From Bacteroidales bacterium (lineage in GTDB: Bacteria > Bacteroidota > Bacteroidia > Bacteroidales > WCHB1-69): 64,000 bases of DNA. The notes under the pieces are model-generated. The model did no database searches, had not been told where the DNA came from, and was given only the letters and a program-made list of their open reading frames with translations. Position numbers and translations under genes: made by a program. Location of the stretch: positions 1 to 64,000 of the forward strand of contig JAFZZK010000035.1 of the NCBI GenBank assembly GCA_017615795.1, written 5' to 3'. Below are positions 27,483 to 36,690 of the stretch, piece after piece. How positions within the stretch are numbered: the stretch's first letter is position 1; the number at the start of each line of letters is the position of its first letter.

Positions 27483-28415
27483 ATGCCCAAAGCCGACATC
27501 TTAAAAGGATACATTGCCATCTCCGTCTCCATGCTTTTCTGGGGATTCAGTTTCGTATGGAGCAAGCAGCTGCTCAATGCGGGATTCCCTGTGTTCACCA
27601 TCGTCTTCTTCCGGTTGCTTATCGCCTCCGTCATCTTCGTAACCCTGTTCCACTTCCAGCACAAATTAGAAAAGATTGCCAAGAAGGACCGGCGTTCGTT
27701 CTTCATGCTGGCTCTGTTTGAGCCTTTTCTCTACTTCATCGGAGAAGAGTACGGCCTCCAACAAGTGTCGGCGTCATTCGCGGCCGTCATCATCGGGCTG
27801 ATTCCCATTGTGGTGTCGGTCACGATGTATTTCGCCGAGAACGAGAAACTATCCTGGACATTGCTTTTGGGCACCATCGTCTCCATCATCGGCATCGGGG
27901 TGATGACCTTCGGGCCTGACAGCCAGGTGGTCTTCAACCTCAAAGGGTTGTTATGGCTGATGCTGGCACTTATTGCGGCGGGCGGCTACAGTGTCCTGTT
28001 AGCCAGATTAGTCCAGAAATACAGTCCCGTTACGGTCACCACCTACCAAAACCTGTTAGCCTTGCCGTTGTACATCCCGTTTGTATGCATCTTTGACCTC
28101 AGGCACTGGGGCAGCATCAACTGGAGCATCCAATCGCTGGTCAACCTGACCTGCTTGGCCATTCTCTGTTCGGCGGGAGCTTATATGCTCTACTCCTACG
28201 CGGCGAAGCACATTTCCATCACCAAATTGTCGGTATTCACCAACGCCATCCCCATTGTCACCATCTGCGGTGCCGCCCTGTTGGGACAGGAGGCGTTGAC
28301 ACTGCAGAAGTTCGTCGGAATCGCCATCGTCGTGGCAGGGGTCGTGCTTAGCCAGATGCGGCCGTATCGCCAGTTGTTTTGTGTCAACAAGAACAATGCC
28401 ACCCAAAAACAATAG
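27483..28415 (+). CDS. EamA/DMT-family transporter
   Basis: A 310-residue inner-membrane protein with ten predicted helices forming two EamA repeats (about 8-145 and 160-300). The N-terminal FWGFSFVWSKQLL is typical of the drug/metabolite transporter family. It ends the run of same-strand genes that began at 12838, 16 bp after the glycosyltransferase. It may export a pathway product or be an unrelated metabolite transporter; the sequence does not decide. Confidence 0.85.
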   Translation: MPKADILKGYIAISVSMLFWGFSFVWSKQLLNAGFPVFTIVFFRLLIASVIFVTLFHFQHKLEKIAKKDRRSFFMLALFEPFLYFIGEEYGLQQVSASFAAVIIGLIPIVVSVTMYFAENEKLSWTLLLGTIVSIIGIGVMTFGPDSQVVFNLKGLLWLMLALIAAGGYSVLLARLVQKYSPVTVTTYQNLLALPLYIPFVCIFDLRHWGSINWSIQSLVNLTCLAILCSAGAYMLYSYAAKHISITKLSVFTNAIPIVTICGAALLGQEALTLQKFVGIAIVVAGVVLSQMRPYRQLFCVNKNNATQKQ

Positions 28416-28424
28416 TGTTTTTTG

Positions 28425-28432
28425 TATCTTTG
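28425..28432 (+). promoter_or_regulatory. Promoter -7 element of the restriction operon
   Basis: TATCTTTG followed by CCACCT. The predicted transcript starts near 28439, leaving about 20 nt before the ATG at 28458, or about 10 nt before the in-frame GTG at 28449. Confidence 0.7.
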
Positions 28433-28457
28433 CCACCTCATTATATAGGTGACGAAT

Positions 28458-29933
28458 ATGTTGACTCTATCTCAAATAGAACAATACCTTTCCAAAGCCG
28501 CATGGATTCTAAAAGGACCTGTGGATGCGGCTGATTTCAAGGTGTATATCTTCCCCTTATTGTTTTTCAAGAGGATTTCGGATGTTTATGACGAGGAATA
28601 CAACGAGGCCTTGTCGGAAAGCGATGGCGACCACGAATATGCTTCTGGCGCCGAGATGCACCGTTTCATCATTCCAAAAGGTTGCCATTGGAAAGATGTC
28701 AGAGCTGTCACTACCAATGTGGGAAGCGCAATCAAAGGTGCTTTCTCACAAATAGAACAGGCAAATCCTCAATATTTAGCAAACATTTTCGGAGATGCAG
28801 CTTGGACCAACAAAGACAAGCTTTCCGATGAATTGCTAAGTCGGTTGATTGAGCATTATTCGCAATACAATCTGTCGAACTCCAATGTGGAACCTGATGT
28901 TTTAGGTCGTGCCTACGAGTATCTTATCAAGATGTTCGCCGACCAGACCAACAAGAAAGCTGGAGAGTTCTACACACCACGCTCCGTCGTGCATCTAATG
29001 GGCTTGATTGTCAATCCACAACCAAGTGAAACCATCTATGACCCTGCTTGCGGCACCGCTGGAATGCTGCTCGAATGTGTGGACCAAGTGAAGCAGAATG
29101 GCGGTGATTTCCGCACATTGAAACTTTACGGGCAAGAAAAGAACTTGACAACTTCTACCATTGCCCGCATGAATATGTTTCTGCACGGCATTGAGGACTT
29201 TCATATTGAAAGAGGCGACACTTTGCGTGAACCTAAGTTCTTTAAATACGATCAATTGCAACAATTCAATATCGTCATTGCCAATCCACCTTTTTCATTA
29301 AGCAACTGGGGAGCGGATATTTGGGCAGATGATTTATACGGACGCAACATCGCCGGCACACCGCCCAAAGGCAACGGTGATATGGCCTGGGTGCAGCACA
29401 TGATTAAATCCATGAATGAGAAAACAGGGCGTGTGGCGGTGGTATTGCCTCACGGGGCCTTGTTCCGCAAAAACGCCGAAGCCAAAATCCGTTCCGTGCT
29501 GTTGGAAAAAGATTTGTTGGAAGCTGTCATAGGCTTGGGCGAAAACATTTTCTATGGAGCAACACTCTCAGCCTGCATCTTGGTGTTCAGAGCACAAAAA
29601 GAGAAATCCAGAAAGGGCAAATTCCTGTTTATCGATGCCGCCGACCAAGTAAAGAAAGGTCGTGCACAAAACACGTTGGAACCAGAGCATATTGATACTA
29701 TATACAAATGGTATGCTGATTTCAAAGATGTGAAGAATCATGCCAAGGTGGTCGGTCTTGATGAGATTAAAGCCAATAGTTACAATCTAAACATTCCGCT
29801 TTATGTGGAGAAGGAAATGACCGACAATCTGCCGACTTTGGAGGAAGCCAAGGCTCAATTGAAAGTGGCCGTGGAAGAGGCGCACGAGGCGGAGGAACGT
29901 TTTATTCAACTGCTAAAAGAGTTTGCAAAATGA
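28458..29933 (+). CDS. hsdM: Type I restriction-modification methyltransferase HsdM1 (NPPF type)
   Basis: A 491-residue DNA methyltransferase subunit; the GTG at 28449 would give 494. An N-terminal helical HsdM domain (about 1-130) precedes the methylase domain. SAM motif I is DPACGTAGMLLE and catalytic motif IV is NPPF at 29283-29294. The NPPF group in type I systems methylates adenine to m6A. Its stop codon overlaps the start of hsdM2 by 4 bp. It differs clearly from hsdM2 in sequence despite the same layout, so it is not a recent duplicate. Confidence 0.93.
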   Translation: MLTLSQIEQYLSKAAWILKGPVDAADFKVYIFPLLFFKRISDVYDEEYNEALSESDGDHEYASGAEMHRFIIPKGCHWKDVRAVTTNVGSAIKGAFSQIEQANPQYLANIFGDAAWTNKDKLSDELLSRLIEHYSQYNLSNSNVEPDVLGRAYEYLIKMFADQTNKKAGEFYTPRSVVHLMGLIVNPQPSETIYDPACGTAGMLLECVDQVKQNGGDFRTLKLYGQEKNLTTSTIARMNMFLHGIEDFHIERGDTLREPKFFKYDQLQQFNIVIANPPFSLSNWGADIWADDLYGRNIAGTPPKGNGDMAWVQHMIKSMNEKTGRVAVVLPHGALFRKNAEAKIRSVLLEKDLLEAVIGLGENIFYGATLSACILVFRAQKEKSRKGKFLFIDAADQVKKGRAQNTLEPEHIDTIYKWYADFKDVKNHAKVVGLDEIKANSYNLNIPLYVEKEMTDNLPTLEEAKAQLKVAVEEAHEAEERFIQLLKEFAK

Positions 29934-31384
29934 CACAGAAAGAATTGGAATCTTATCTCTGGGGTGCGGCCACCTATCTGCGCGGTTTCATCGATGCCGG
30001 AGACTACAAGCAGTATATCTTCCCGTTGTTGTTTTACAAACGCATCTGCGATGTCTATGACGAAGAATACGAGGATGCCCTTGCCGAAAGCGACGGCGAT
30101 CTGGAATATGCAGCCTTCGATGAAAACCACCGCTTCAAAGTGCCTGCTGAAGCGCATTGGAATAAAGTAAGGCAGGTTACTGTAAATGTGGGGCAAGCCA
30201 TCAGTAAGGCCTTGAATGCCATTCAGAAAGTGAATGCGCAACAATTGCAAGGCATCTTCGGCGATGCCGACTGGACCAACAAGGAACGCCTTTCGGATGC
30301 GATGCTGTGCCAACTCATTGAGCATTTCTCCACCAAGAACCTCAACATCAAGAACGTGCCCAATGACGAGTTAGGTAACGCTTACGAGTTCCTGATCAAG
30401 AAGTTTGCCGACGACAGCGGTCACACGGCAGCCGAGTTCTATACCAACCGCACCGTGGTTCGTTTGATGACGCTTATTGCCGACCCGCTTGAAGGCGACA
30501 GCGTTTATGACCCCACCTGCGGCAGCGGCGGCTTGTTGCTCAACTGCGCCATGATGCTCAAAGACCAAGGCAAGGAATACCGCACCATGCGCCTTTTCGG
30601 GCAAGAAATCAACCTGATCACTTCTGGCATTGCCCGAATGAACATGCTGTTGCACGGCTTCGAAGAGTTCAACATTGTGCGAGGCAACACGTTGAGCAAT
30701 CCTATCTTTATGGAATATGACGAATTGCAGAAGTTCGATATTGTGCTGGCCAATCCTCCCTATTCCATCAAAAGCTGGGACCAGGCTGCCTTCACCGACG
30801 ACCCATACGGACGCAACATCTGGGGCACGCCACCACAGGGCTGCGCCGACTATGCATTCCAGCAGCACATCATGAAAAGCCTGAAACCCGATACGGGGCG
30901 TTGCGTGGTGCTATGGCCACACGGCATCCTTTTCCGTGATGCGGAACGCGACATGCGGCGCAAGATGATTGAAAGCGATTGCGTGGACTGTGTCATTGGC
31001 TTGGGACCGAATCTGTTCTACAACTCCCCCATGGAGGCCTGCCTGCTAATCTGCCGCACACGGAAACCCGAACAGCGGCGAGGCAAAATCCTATTCATCA
31101 ATGCCGTAGATGAAGTGAAACGCGACAAGACCATCAGCATGCTTGAAGAAAGGCATATTGACAAAATTTTCAAGGCATACAAAGCATACAAGGACATCCC
31201 CGGATTTGCCAAAGTGGTGACTAACGAGCAAATTTTGGAGAACGGTGCCACGCTCAATATTTCACAATATGTGTCGCGGTTGGAGGTGAAAGATGATGCG
31301 CCGAAACAGACTTTGGAAGAATTGCTGAATGTGTGGGAAAGAAACAGAGAAAAATTATACACTGAAATCAAGAATCTTATTTGA
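29930..31384 (+). CDS. hsdM: Type I restriction-modification methyltransferase HsdM2 (NPPY type)
   Basis: A 484-residue second HsdM with the same domains as its upstream neighbour. SAM motif I is DPTCGSGGLLLN and catalytic motif IV is NPPY at 30752-30763. In the M1M2S class described by Morgan and colleagues, the NPPY subunit makes m4C and pairs with an NPPF subunit on a single HsdS. The start ATG overlaps the hsdM1 stop by 4 bp, so the two are probably translated in fixed ratio. Its stop codon lies inside the first copy of the roughly 110-bp repeat that brackets the next gene. Confidence 0.93.
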   Translation: MTQKELESYLWGAATYLRGFIDAGDYKQYIFPLLFYKRICDVYDEEYEDALAESDGDLEYAAFDENHRFKVPAEAHWNKVRQVTVNVGQAISKALNAIQKVNAQQLQGIFGDADWTNKERLSDAMLCQLIEHFSTKNLNIKNVPNDELGNAYEFLIKKFADDSGHTAAEFYTNRTVVRLMTLIADPLEGDSVYDPTCGSGGLLLNCAMMLKDQGKEYRTMRLFGQEINLITSGIARMNMLLHGFEEFNIVRGNTLSNPIFMEYDELQKFDIVLANPPYSIKSWDQAAFTDDPYGRNIWGTPPQGCADYAFQQHIMKSLKPDTGRCVVLWPHGILFRDAERDMRRKMIESDCVDCVIGLGPNLFYNSPMEACLLICRTRKPEQRRGKILFINAVDEVKRDKTISMLEERHIDKIFKAYKAYKDIPGFAKVVTNEQILENGATLNISQYVSRLEVKDDAPKQTLEELLNVWERNREKLYTEIKNLI

Positions 31385-31484
31385 CGGTTATTTGATAAAA
31401 GGTCATATATTTGCCAAACGAACACTGATTATCAGCAAGTTGTTATTTGATGCTTATTTGACAAAAAGCGACAAAAGAATAAAG
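31374..31484 (+). repeat. Direct repeat copy A with four TTATTTGA boxes
   Basis: About 110 bp, alignable without gaps to 32953-33063. TTATTTGA occurs at 31377, 31388, 31443 and 31454, that is two pairs of boxes each 11 bp apart. The near-palindrome CTGATTATCAG lies between the pairs. It covers the end of hsdM2 and the spacer before the AlbA-domain gene. Confidence 0.8.
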
Positions 31485-31501
31485 TATAACTAATTTAGGA
31501 T

Positions 31502-32953
31502 ATGGAAATAATAGAATTGAGAAGGCTGGTTGACCGACTTGTTTCGCTATCTAAAGAATCAGAAACGGTGGAATTTAAGGCAAACTTTCACAGCAAGGAA
31601 GAGATTGGAGAGCGCATCTCTGCCTTGTCAAACAGCGCTTGTTTGCAGAATCAACCCTATTCCTATCTTGTCTTTGGCATAGAGAATGATACGCATCAGA
31701 TTATTGGAACGACATTTCGCTCCAAACAGCACATGGTCGGTAATGAAGAGCTAGAGGTTTGGCTCCTTAACAGACTTAATCCAAGAATAGATTTCCAATG
31801 TTTTGATTTCGAGTACCAAGATGGGGTTCAACTCGCTTTATATAAGATTCCTGCCACCGAAAATGTACCGGTAAAATTCCTGAATGTTGGTTATGTACGA
31901 GTCAACAGTTCTACAAGAAAACTGATTGATTACCCCGAAAAAGAGAAACAGATATGGAAGAATGAATTGACGGAAAAATTCATGCTTAATATTGCGCTAA
32001 AGAATTTATCCCTCTCCGATATACCAAAATACTTGAGCACCGAGACCTACTTTGACCTGATGCATTTGCCGTATCCTTCCAATTTGGAAAATGTCGCTCT
32101 CCGATTAAAAGAGGAAAACATCATCAACGAATACGAAGGGCAATATGCCATTACCAATCTTGGCGCGCTCCTGTTTGCCAAGAATCTAAAAGATTTCTCC
32201 ACTTTGACCAGAAAAGCCATCAGGGTCATCAAATACAAAGGCAACAACAAGGTGGAAACCGAAAGGGATATTATTGGCAGCAAAGGGTATGCCGTCGGTT
32301 TTACTGGTCTTTTGGAATGGATAAACGGGCAATTGCCAGCCAACGAGGAGATTGGAAAATCGTTAAGGAAAGATGTGCGCATGTATCCCGAAATCGCCAT
32401 TCGTGAACTTGTCGCCAACTCGATTATTCACCAAGATTTTTCTGTCAAAGGTTTTCCAACCATCGAAATCTATGATGATCGTATTGACATCTCCAATCCC
32501 GGACAGCCCATCATTCATTCTGACCGATTCATTGACGAATACGGATCGCGAAACGAGCGTTTGGCCGACATTATGAGAAGGATGGGGTTTTGTGAGGAAA
32601 AGGGCAGCGGCTTGGACAAAACCATTTTTTATGTGGAACTATATCAACTGCCACCTATCAAAATCACCATTCAGGAGAATAGGACCATTGTTACTCTTTT
32701 TGCCTATAAAGCCTTGAACAATATGGATAAATTGGAACGACAAAGCGCCTGCTATCAACATGCATGTCTGAAATATGTTTCCAACGAAAAAATGACCAAT
32801 CAAACGTTCCGTGACAGGCTTGGCATTGAAGAGCACAATTCAGCATTGGCCTCACGCATTATAAAGGACACGTTGGAGGCAAAACTAATCAAGGAAGAGA
32901 ACCCTGAGAATCAATCTCGAAAATACCGGAAATACATCCCTTGGTGGGCTTAA
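31502..32953 (+). CDS. Schlafen/AlbA-type protein with GHKL ATPase domain
   Basis: A 483-residue protein. An N-terminal AlbA_2/Schlafen-like domain (about 10-130, ESETVEFKANF...YLVFGIEND) is followed by a GHKL ATPase-like domain (about 270-400). That domain shows the N box RELVANSIIHQD, G1 SNPGQP and G2 EKGSGLDK. A C-terminal winged-helix-like part follows. Proteins of this type are frequent inside type I restriction loci in other bacteria. Their role is not settled; regulation or a second defence layer is usual speculation. It is bracketed by two copies of a roughly 110-bp repeat and is more AT-rich than the hsdM genes. Confidence 0.82.
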   Translation: MEIIELRRLVDRLVSLSKESETVEFKANFHSKEEIGERISALSNSACLQNQPYSYLVFGIENDTHQIIGTTFRSKQHMVGNEELEVWLLNRLNPRIDFQCFDFEYQDGVQLALYKIPATENVPVKFLNVGYVRVNSSTRKLIDYPEKEKQIWKNELTEKFMLNIALKNLSLSDIPKYLSTETYFDLMHLPYPSNLENVALRLKEENIINEYEGQYAITNLGALLFAKNLKDFSTLTRKAIRVIKYKGNNKVETERDIIGSKGYAVGFTGLLEWINGQLPANEEIGKSLRKDVRMYPEIAIRELVANSIIHQDFSVKGFPTIEIYDDRIDISNPGQPIIHSDRFIDEYGSRNERLADIMRRMGFCEEKGSGLDKTIFYVELYQLPPIKITIQENRTIVTLFAYKALNNMDKLERQSACYQHACLKYVSNEKMTNQTFRDRLGIEEHNSALASRIIKDTLEAKLIKEENPENQSRKYRKYIPWWA

Positions 32954-33063
32954 TCTTATTTGATGGTTATTTGACAAAACGCCCTGTTTTTATAAAATAG
33001 ATACTGATTATCAACGAGTTGTTATTTGATGGTTATTTGATAGAACGCACAAAACGAACAAGA
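32953..33063 (+). repeat. Direct repeat copy B with four TTATTTGA boxes
   Basis: Second copy of the repeat at 31374-31484, exactly 1,579 bp downstream. TTATTTGA boxes lie at 32956, 32967, 33022 and 33033, with identical spacing (0, 11, 66, 77). It overlaps the last base of the AlbA-domain gene and precedes hsdS. Confidence 0.8.
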
Positions 33064-33076
33064 TTGACTGAACAAG

Positions 33077-34228
33077 ATGAACGAACTAAACATAGATAAA
33101 ACCCTCTGGAAGAAATACAGGTTTGACGAGGTCTGCCGACAGGTGAACGAGGCCACAAAAGACCCTACTGCTGAAGGCTTGGACCATGTGATTGGACTTG
33201 AACATATTGAGCCCAACAACCTGCATATTACCCATTGGGACACTTTGGAGAAAGAAACCACCTTTACGCGCAAGTTCAAGAAAGGGCAAGTGCTGTTTGG
33301 ACGGCGGCGTGCCTACCAACGGAAAGTGGCGTATGCCGAGTTTGATGGCATTTGTTCCGGCGACATTCTTGTGTTTGAGGCTATTGAAAAGGTGATGTTG
33401 CCCGAATTGCTGCCATTCCTGATACAAAGTGAAGGTTTCTTCCAGAAAGCGTTGGCCACCTCTGCGGGTTCTTTGTCCCCTCGCACCAAGTTCAAGGAAC
33501 TGGCCGACTATGAATTCCTCCTCCCGCCCAAAGCCGAGCAGAAACGCATGGCCGAGCTGCTCTGGGCCGCCGATGAGGTGGTGGAGAAGGAGAAAAGGGA
33601 GTTACAAGGTTTGGAGAGATTATATTATAGTACAATATCAGATGTGTTTCATAATCAACAAAAACATTGCAAATTAGGATCATTGTGTGAAATCAAAAGC
33701 GGATTTGCGTTCCCACTAAAATATCAAGGCAAGAAAGATTTGTCAATACCATTTTTCAAGGTTGCAGACATGAACCATCCAAACAATAGATTTGAGATGA
33801 AGGAAAGCGATAATTATGTGGATGACAGTATTTTAAAAACAATAAAAGGACAAACTTATCCTGCTGGTTCACTCGTCTTTCCAAAAATTGGTGCAACAAT
33901 CAATACCGACAAAAAAAGGATGTTATCAATGAATTCGGTTGTTGACAATAATATAATGGTGCTAATACCAAACAAAAAACAATTAGATTCTCATTTCTTG
34001 TTCTACTTCTTCAATACATTTAAACTATCTGACATAATAAACACCGGTGCAGTTCCTACTATTTCAGCAGAAACTGTTCGCAATATCCAAATACCCGATT
34101 TAGATATAGCAGAACAAAATATTATAGCCAACCAAATTGATACAATCAGGTTGGCATTATCACAACAAGAACAACTCATAGAACAATCGCGACAAATAAA
34201 GCAGGAATTAATCAATAAAATAATGTAA
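33077..34228 (+). CDS. hsdS: Type I restriction-modification specificity subunit HsdS
   Basis: A 383-residue subunit that reads the two halves of the target. Target-recognition domain 1 is about 1-170, a coiled-coil spacer about 170-190 (AEQKRMAELLWAADEVVEKEKRELQGLERL), domain 2 about 195-350, and a C-terminal coiled coil follows. Base composition changes sharply near 33610. The first half resembles the hsdM and hsdR genes; the second half is AT-rich and continues that way into the next two genes. This suggests that domain 2 was swapped in by recombination, a common way for type I systems to change specificity. It starts 14 bp after repeat copy B. Confidence 0.92.
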   Translation: MNELNIDKTLWKKYRFDEVCRQVNEATKDPTAEGLDHVIGLEHIEPNNLHITHWDTLEKETTFTRKFKKGQVLFGRRRAYQRKVAYAEFDGICSGDILVFEAIEKVMLPELLPFLIQSEGFFQKALATSAGSLSPRTKFKELADYEFLLPPKAEQKRMAELLWAADEVVEKEKRELQGLERLYYSTISDVFHNQQKHCKLGSLCEIKSGFAFPLKYQGKKDLSIPFFKVADMNHPNNRFEMKESDNYVDDSILKTIKGQTYPAGSLVFPKIGATINTDKKRMLSMNSVVDNNIMVLIPNKKQLDSHFLFYFFNTFKLSDIINTGAVPTISAETVRNIQIPDLDIAEQNIIANQIDTIRLALSQQEQLIEQSRQIKQELINKIM

Positions 34229-34231
34229 AAT

Positions 34232-36616
34232 ATGAAAAGATATCGTGATATTAGAGATAGATTAATAGAAATTCAAAGAGGGAGCAACGAACCGGATTTA
34301 TTCCCTATTCTCAAACAACTATTCATAACAAAGCAATTCAACAATGTTGAAATAACCCATGGTCCGAACGAATATGGGAAAGATTTGGTGTTTAGTAAAT
34401 ATGATGCGGATTTAAATGATAATAACTGGTACGCTGTAGTTGTAAAGAACAAAAATGCAGAGATGAAAGATTTCGAAGACCAGGGAGAAATCATTCGACA
34501 AATCCAATTGTCATTTAAGCATCCATATACAGACAGTAAAGGAGTCGAACATTATATAAATAAGGTAATAGTTGTTATTAATGGAACTATTACAAATAAT
34601 GCAAAAGAGATTCTAAAAACAGATATTCCAGCTCATCAATTAAACAATGTATACCTTTGGAATTATCAAAGATTAGAAGAAGAAATCAGCAATAACATAA
34701 AGGATTTGTTTTTATCTGGCGAAACTGGTTCGCAAGAAGACTTTATCATTTCAACATATAAGAAAACACTAACAGATAAACTAATAAAACTTGATAATGC
34801 ACAAGAATTGTTTTCGGGCCTCAGTATAACTCAAATAAACGATATTTTTGTTAATGTCAGAACGGCTAACCAAAGGTATGAAACTGAGAAGCAAAGGTAT
34901 CAAACTAATACGAATGCAACCTATAAAGAAGAAATAGATGATTCCATTTCAATCATCAATTCAAATAAAAATACAATTATTCGTGGCATTCCAACTTCTG
35001 GAAAAACTCTATTGCTCAAAAGAATCGGAATAAATGCATTGAATAACTACAAAGATATTGGTGTCTTTTGGTTTAGATTTAGAGACATTCAAATAGATGG
35101 TTTTAATTTGCAAGAAGAAGTTTATAAACAATTCAATGAATTATCTGGCAACAATGAGCTTAATCATGATTATTTTAAAAAATACTTGTTCTTATTTGAC
35201 GCTTTAGATGAAATAACAGATAACGAAAAAAGAATTGCAATTATCAATCAATTACAAAAACAAGTTTCTTCATTTAATAACGGCTATTTAATCATTTCTG
35301 GAAGAAACATCGAGCTGTTTAAAGATATTTCATTATTTGATCCTTCAAATTATGAAACTGTGGATTTATTGCCTTTTGACATAGGACAAGCATTAAAATT
35401 GGTCAAGAAAATCATTCCAGACAACAAAGAAAAAAACAATCACTTTATTGCTGCCATCAAAAAACAACAGTTGTCAAATAGTTTGACGAGAACTCCGATG
35501 GCTTTGACACTAATGGCCATCATGTATAAAGATGATGCCATTGACCTAAAGGAATTGCCAGCAAACATTACAGAATTATATAATAAATTTAGTGATTATT
35601 ACTTAGACAAATGGGATGCCTCGAAAGGTATTACTTCTCAATATAAATACGAGGAATATAAACATATTGTAGGCTTTATTGCTCATTATCTTCATTCTAA
35701 TCATATACATGAAATCTTTTCACAAGACCTGAAGCACTATTTAGAAACGATAAAAGCAACCCACTCAACTTTTGAAGAACTCCAGGATATCGACAATTAC
35801 TTAAATGGATTAAAATGCAGAAACACACTTCTTCATTATGACCCAGATAGAGATACTTTCTATTTTAATAGTGGCGCTTTCCAAGAATACTTCACAAGCA
35901 TCTATTTTGATGATTCTAACGAGGATGAATTAATTGGTAACTTATACCAAGAATGGTGGCAAAATGTTATCATCTTTTACAACGGTAAAAACCAAAAAAG
36001 ATCAGTGTTTATTGAAAAAGCACTCATGTCTATTCCTATAGACTCAGTTTCTATGTTTTATCATTTGCAAATCATATCTAAGAGTTTGCAAGCAGCTCGC
36101 CTTGTTCCAAATAACATTGCTGAGAAAGCCATAAAAAATATGATTTACACTTTTGATGGGTTTTACAATTCATTATTATCAACAGCAACAAACAATCCAA
36201 TAGCATATCAATGGACCACGCTTGATATGATATTACAGTGTCGAAATTTATTTAATGATTTGTTTGATTCTAAACATATTAACACAGATATTGTTTCAAA
36301 TAATGCCATTGACATTTTGACTGATAACAATAGTCGATTTTCGGATGTCACCAAATACTGTTTAGCATATTACTTGGCCCACAAAACAAGAGATGCAGAG
36401 TACTTTTCAATGTTTTTATCAACACAAGACTTGAATACACGTTGGGATAGAATTGTACTTAGAGATGTTGAATACATGAAGATAAAAAACAGTTTGCCAG
36501 AAAAAACATATCGTAGAATAAAACGAAAACAAGAGTATAACAAGATTTATATTGATCAACAATTTAAAGAACCTGCCATATTGCATTTGTCAGATGGTAC
36601 AAAACTTGAAAAATAA
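34232..36616 (+). CDS. Nuclease-like NACHT NTPase (candidate defence STAND protein)
   Basis: A 794-residue protein in strongly AT-rich sequence. The N-terminus (about 1-140) resembles an Mrr/PD-(D/E)XK nuclease fold, with E20, the GKD segment around D51 and K72 in VVVK; the usual Gln or Glu before that lysine is replaced by Val, so activity is uncertain. A NACHT module follows, with Walker A GIPTSGKT at 252-259 and Walker B FLFDALDE around D323-E327. The rest (about 450-794) is helical and likely a sensor. This layout is that of bacterial NLR-like (bNACHT/Avs-type) anti-phage proteins. It begins 3 bp after hsdS. Confidence 0.8.
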   Translation: MKRYRDIRDRLIEIQRGSNEPDLFPILKQLFITKQFNNVEITHGPNEYGKDLVFSKYDADLNDNNWYAVVVKNKNAEMKDFEDQGEIIRQIQLSFKHPYTDSKGVEHYINKVIVVINGTITNNAKEILKTDIPAHQLNNVYLWNYQRLEEEISNNIKDLFLSGETGSQEDFIISTYKKTLTDKLIKLDNAQELFSGLSITQINDIFVNVRTANQRYETEKQRYQTNTNATYKEEIDDSISIINSNKNTIIRGIPTSGKTLLLKRIGINALNNYKDIGVFWFRFRDIQIDGFNLQEEVYKQFNELSGNNELNHDYFKKYLFLFDALDEITDNEKRIAIINQLQKQVSSFNNGYLIISGRNIELFKDISLFDPSNYETVDLLPFDIGQALKLVKKIIPDNKEKNNHFIAAIKKQQLSNSLTRTPMALTLMAIMYKDDAIDLKELPANITELYNKFSDYYLDKWDASKGITSQYKYEEYKHIVGFIAHYLHSNHIHEIFSQDLKHYLETIKATHSTFEELQDIDNYLNGLKCRNTLLHYDPDRDTFYFNSGAFQEYFTSIYFDDSNEDELIGNLYQEWWQNVIIFYNGKNQKRSVFIEKALMSIPIDSVSMFYHLQIISKSLQAARLVPNNIAEKAIKNMIYTFDGFYNSLLSTATNNPIAYQWTTLDMILQCRNLFNDLFDSKHINTDIVSNNAIDILTDNNSRFSDVTKYCLAYYLAHKTRDAEYFSMFLSTQDLNTRWDRIVLRDVEYMKIKNSLPEKTYRRIKRKQEYNKIYIDQQFKEPAILHLSDGTKLEK

Positions 36617-36620
36617 GTAC

Positions 36621-36655
36621 ATCATGTCCTTCAACGAAATAAACGCAGTGGAAAA
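36621..36655 (+). repeat. 35-bp exact direct repeat, copy 1 (hsdR start)
   Basis: Identical over 35 bases to 37615-37649, the true hsdR start region including its ATG. Copies are 994 bp apart and bracket the nucleotidyltransferase-TIR gene. Confidence 0.95.
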
Positions 36656-36677
36656 ACAAACAAATAAATATGTTTAA
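36624..36677 (+). pseudogene. Vestigial hsdR start (17-codon remnant)
   Basis: The ATG and first eleven codons equal or nearly equal the hsdR start (MSFNEINAVE), after which the frame diverges and stops at 36677. It lies directly after the NACHT gene, where hsdR would be expected if the next gene had not been inserted. Confidence 0.8.
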
Positions 36678-36690
36678 TCTATAAAACACT

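Noticed and set aside
28458-31384. Two hsdM genes as one gene broken by a frameshift or as a recent tandem duplication
   Set aside because: Both are full-length, share only moderate similarity and differ at the catalytic motif in the way known for M1M2S systems.
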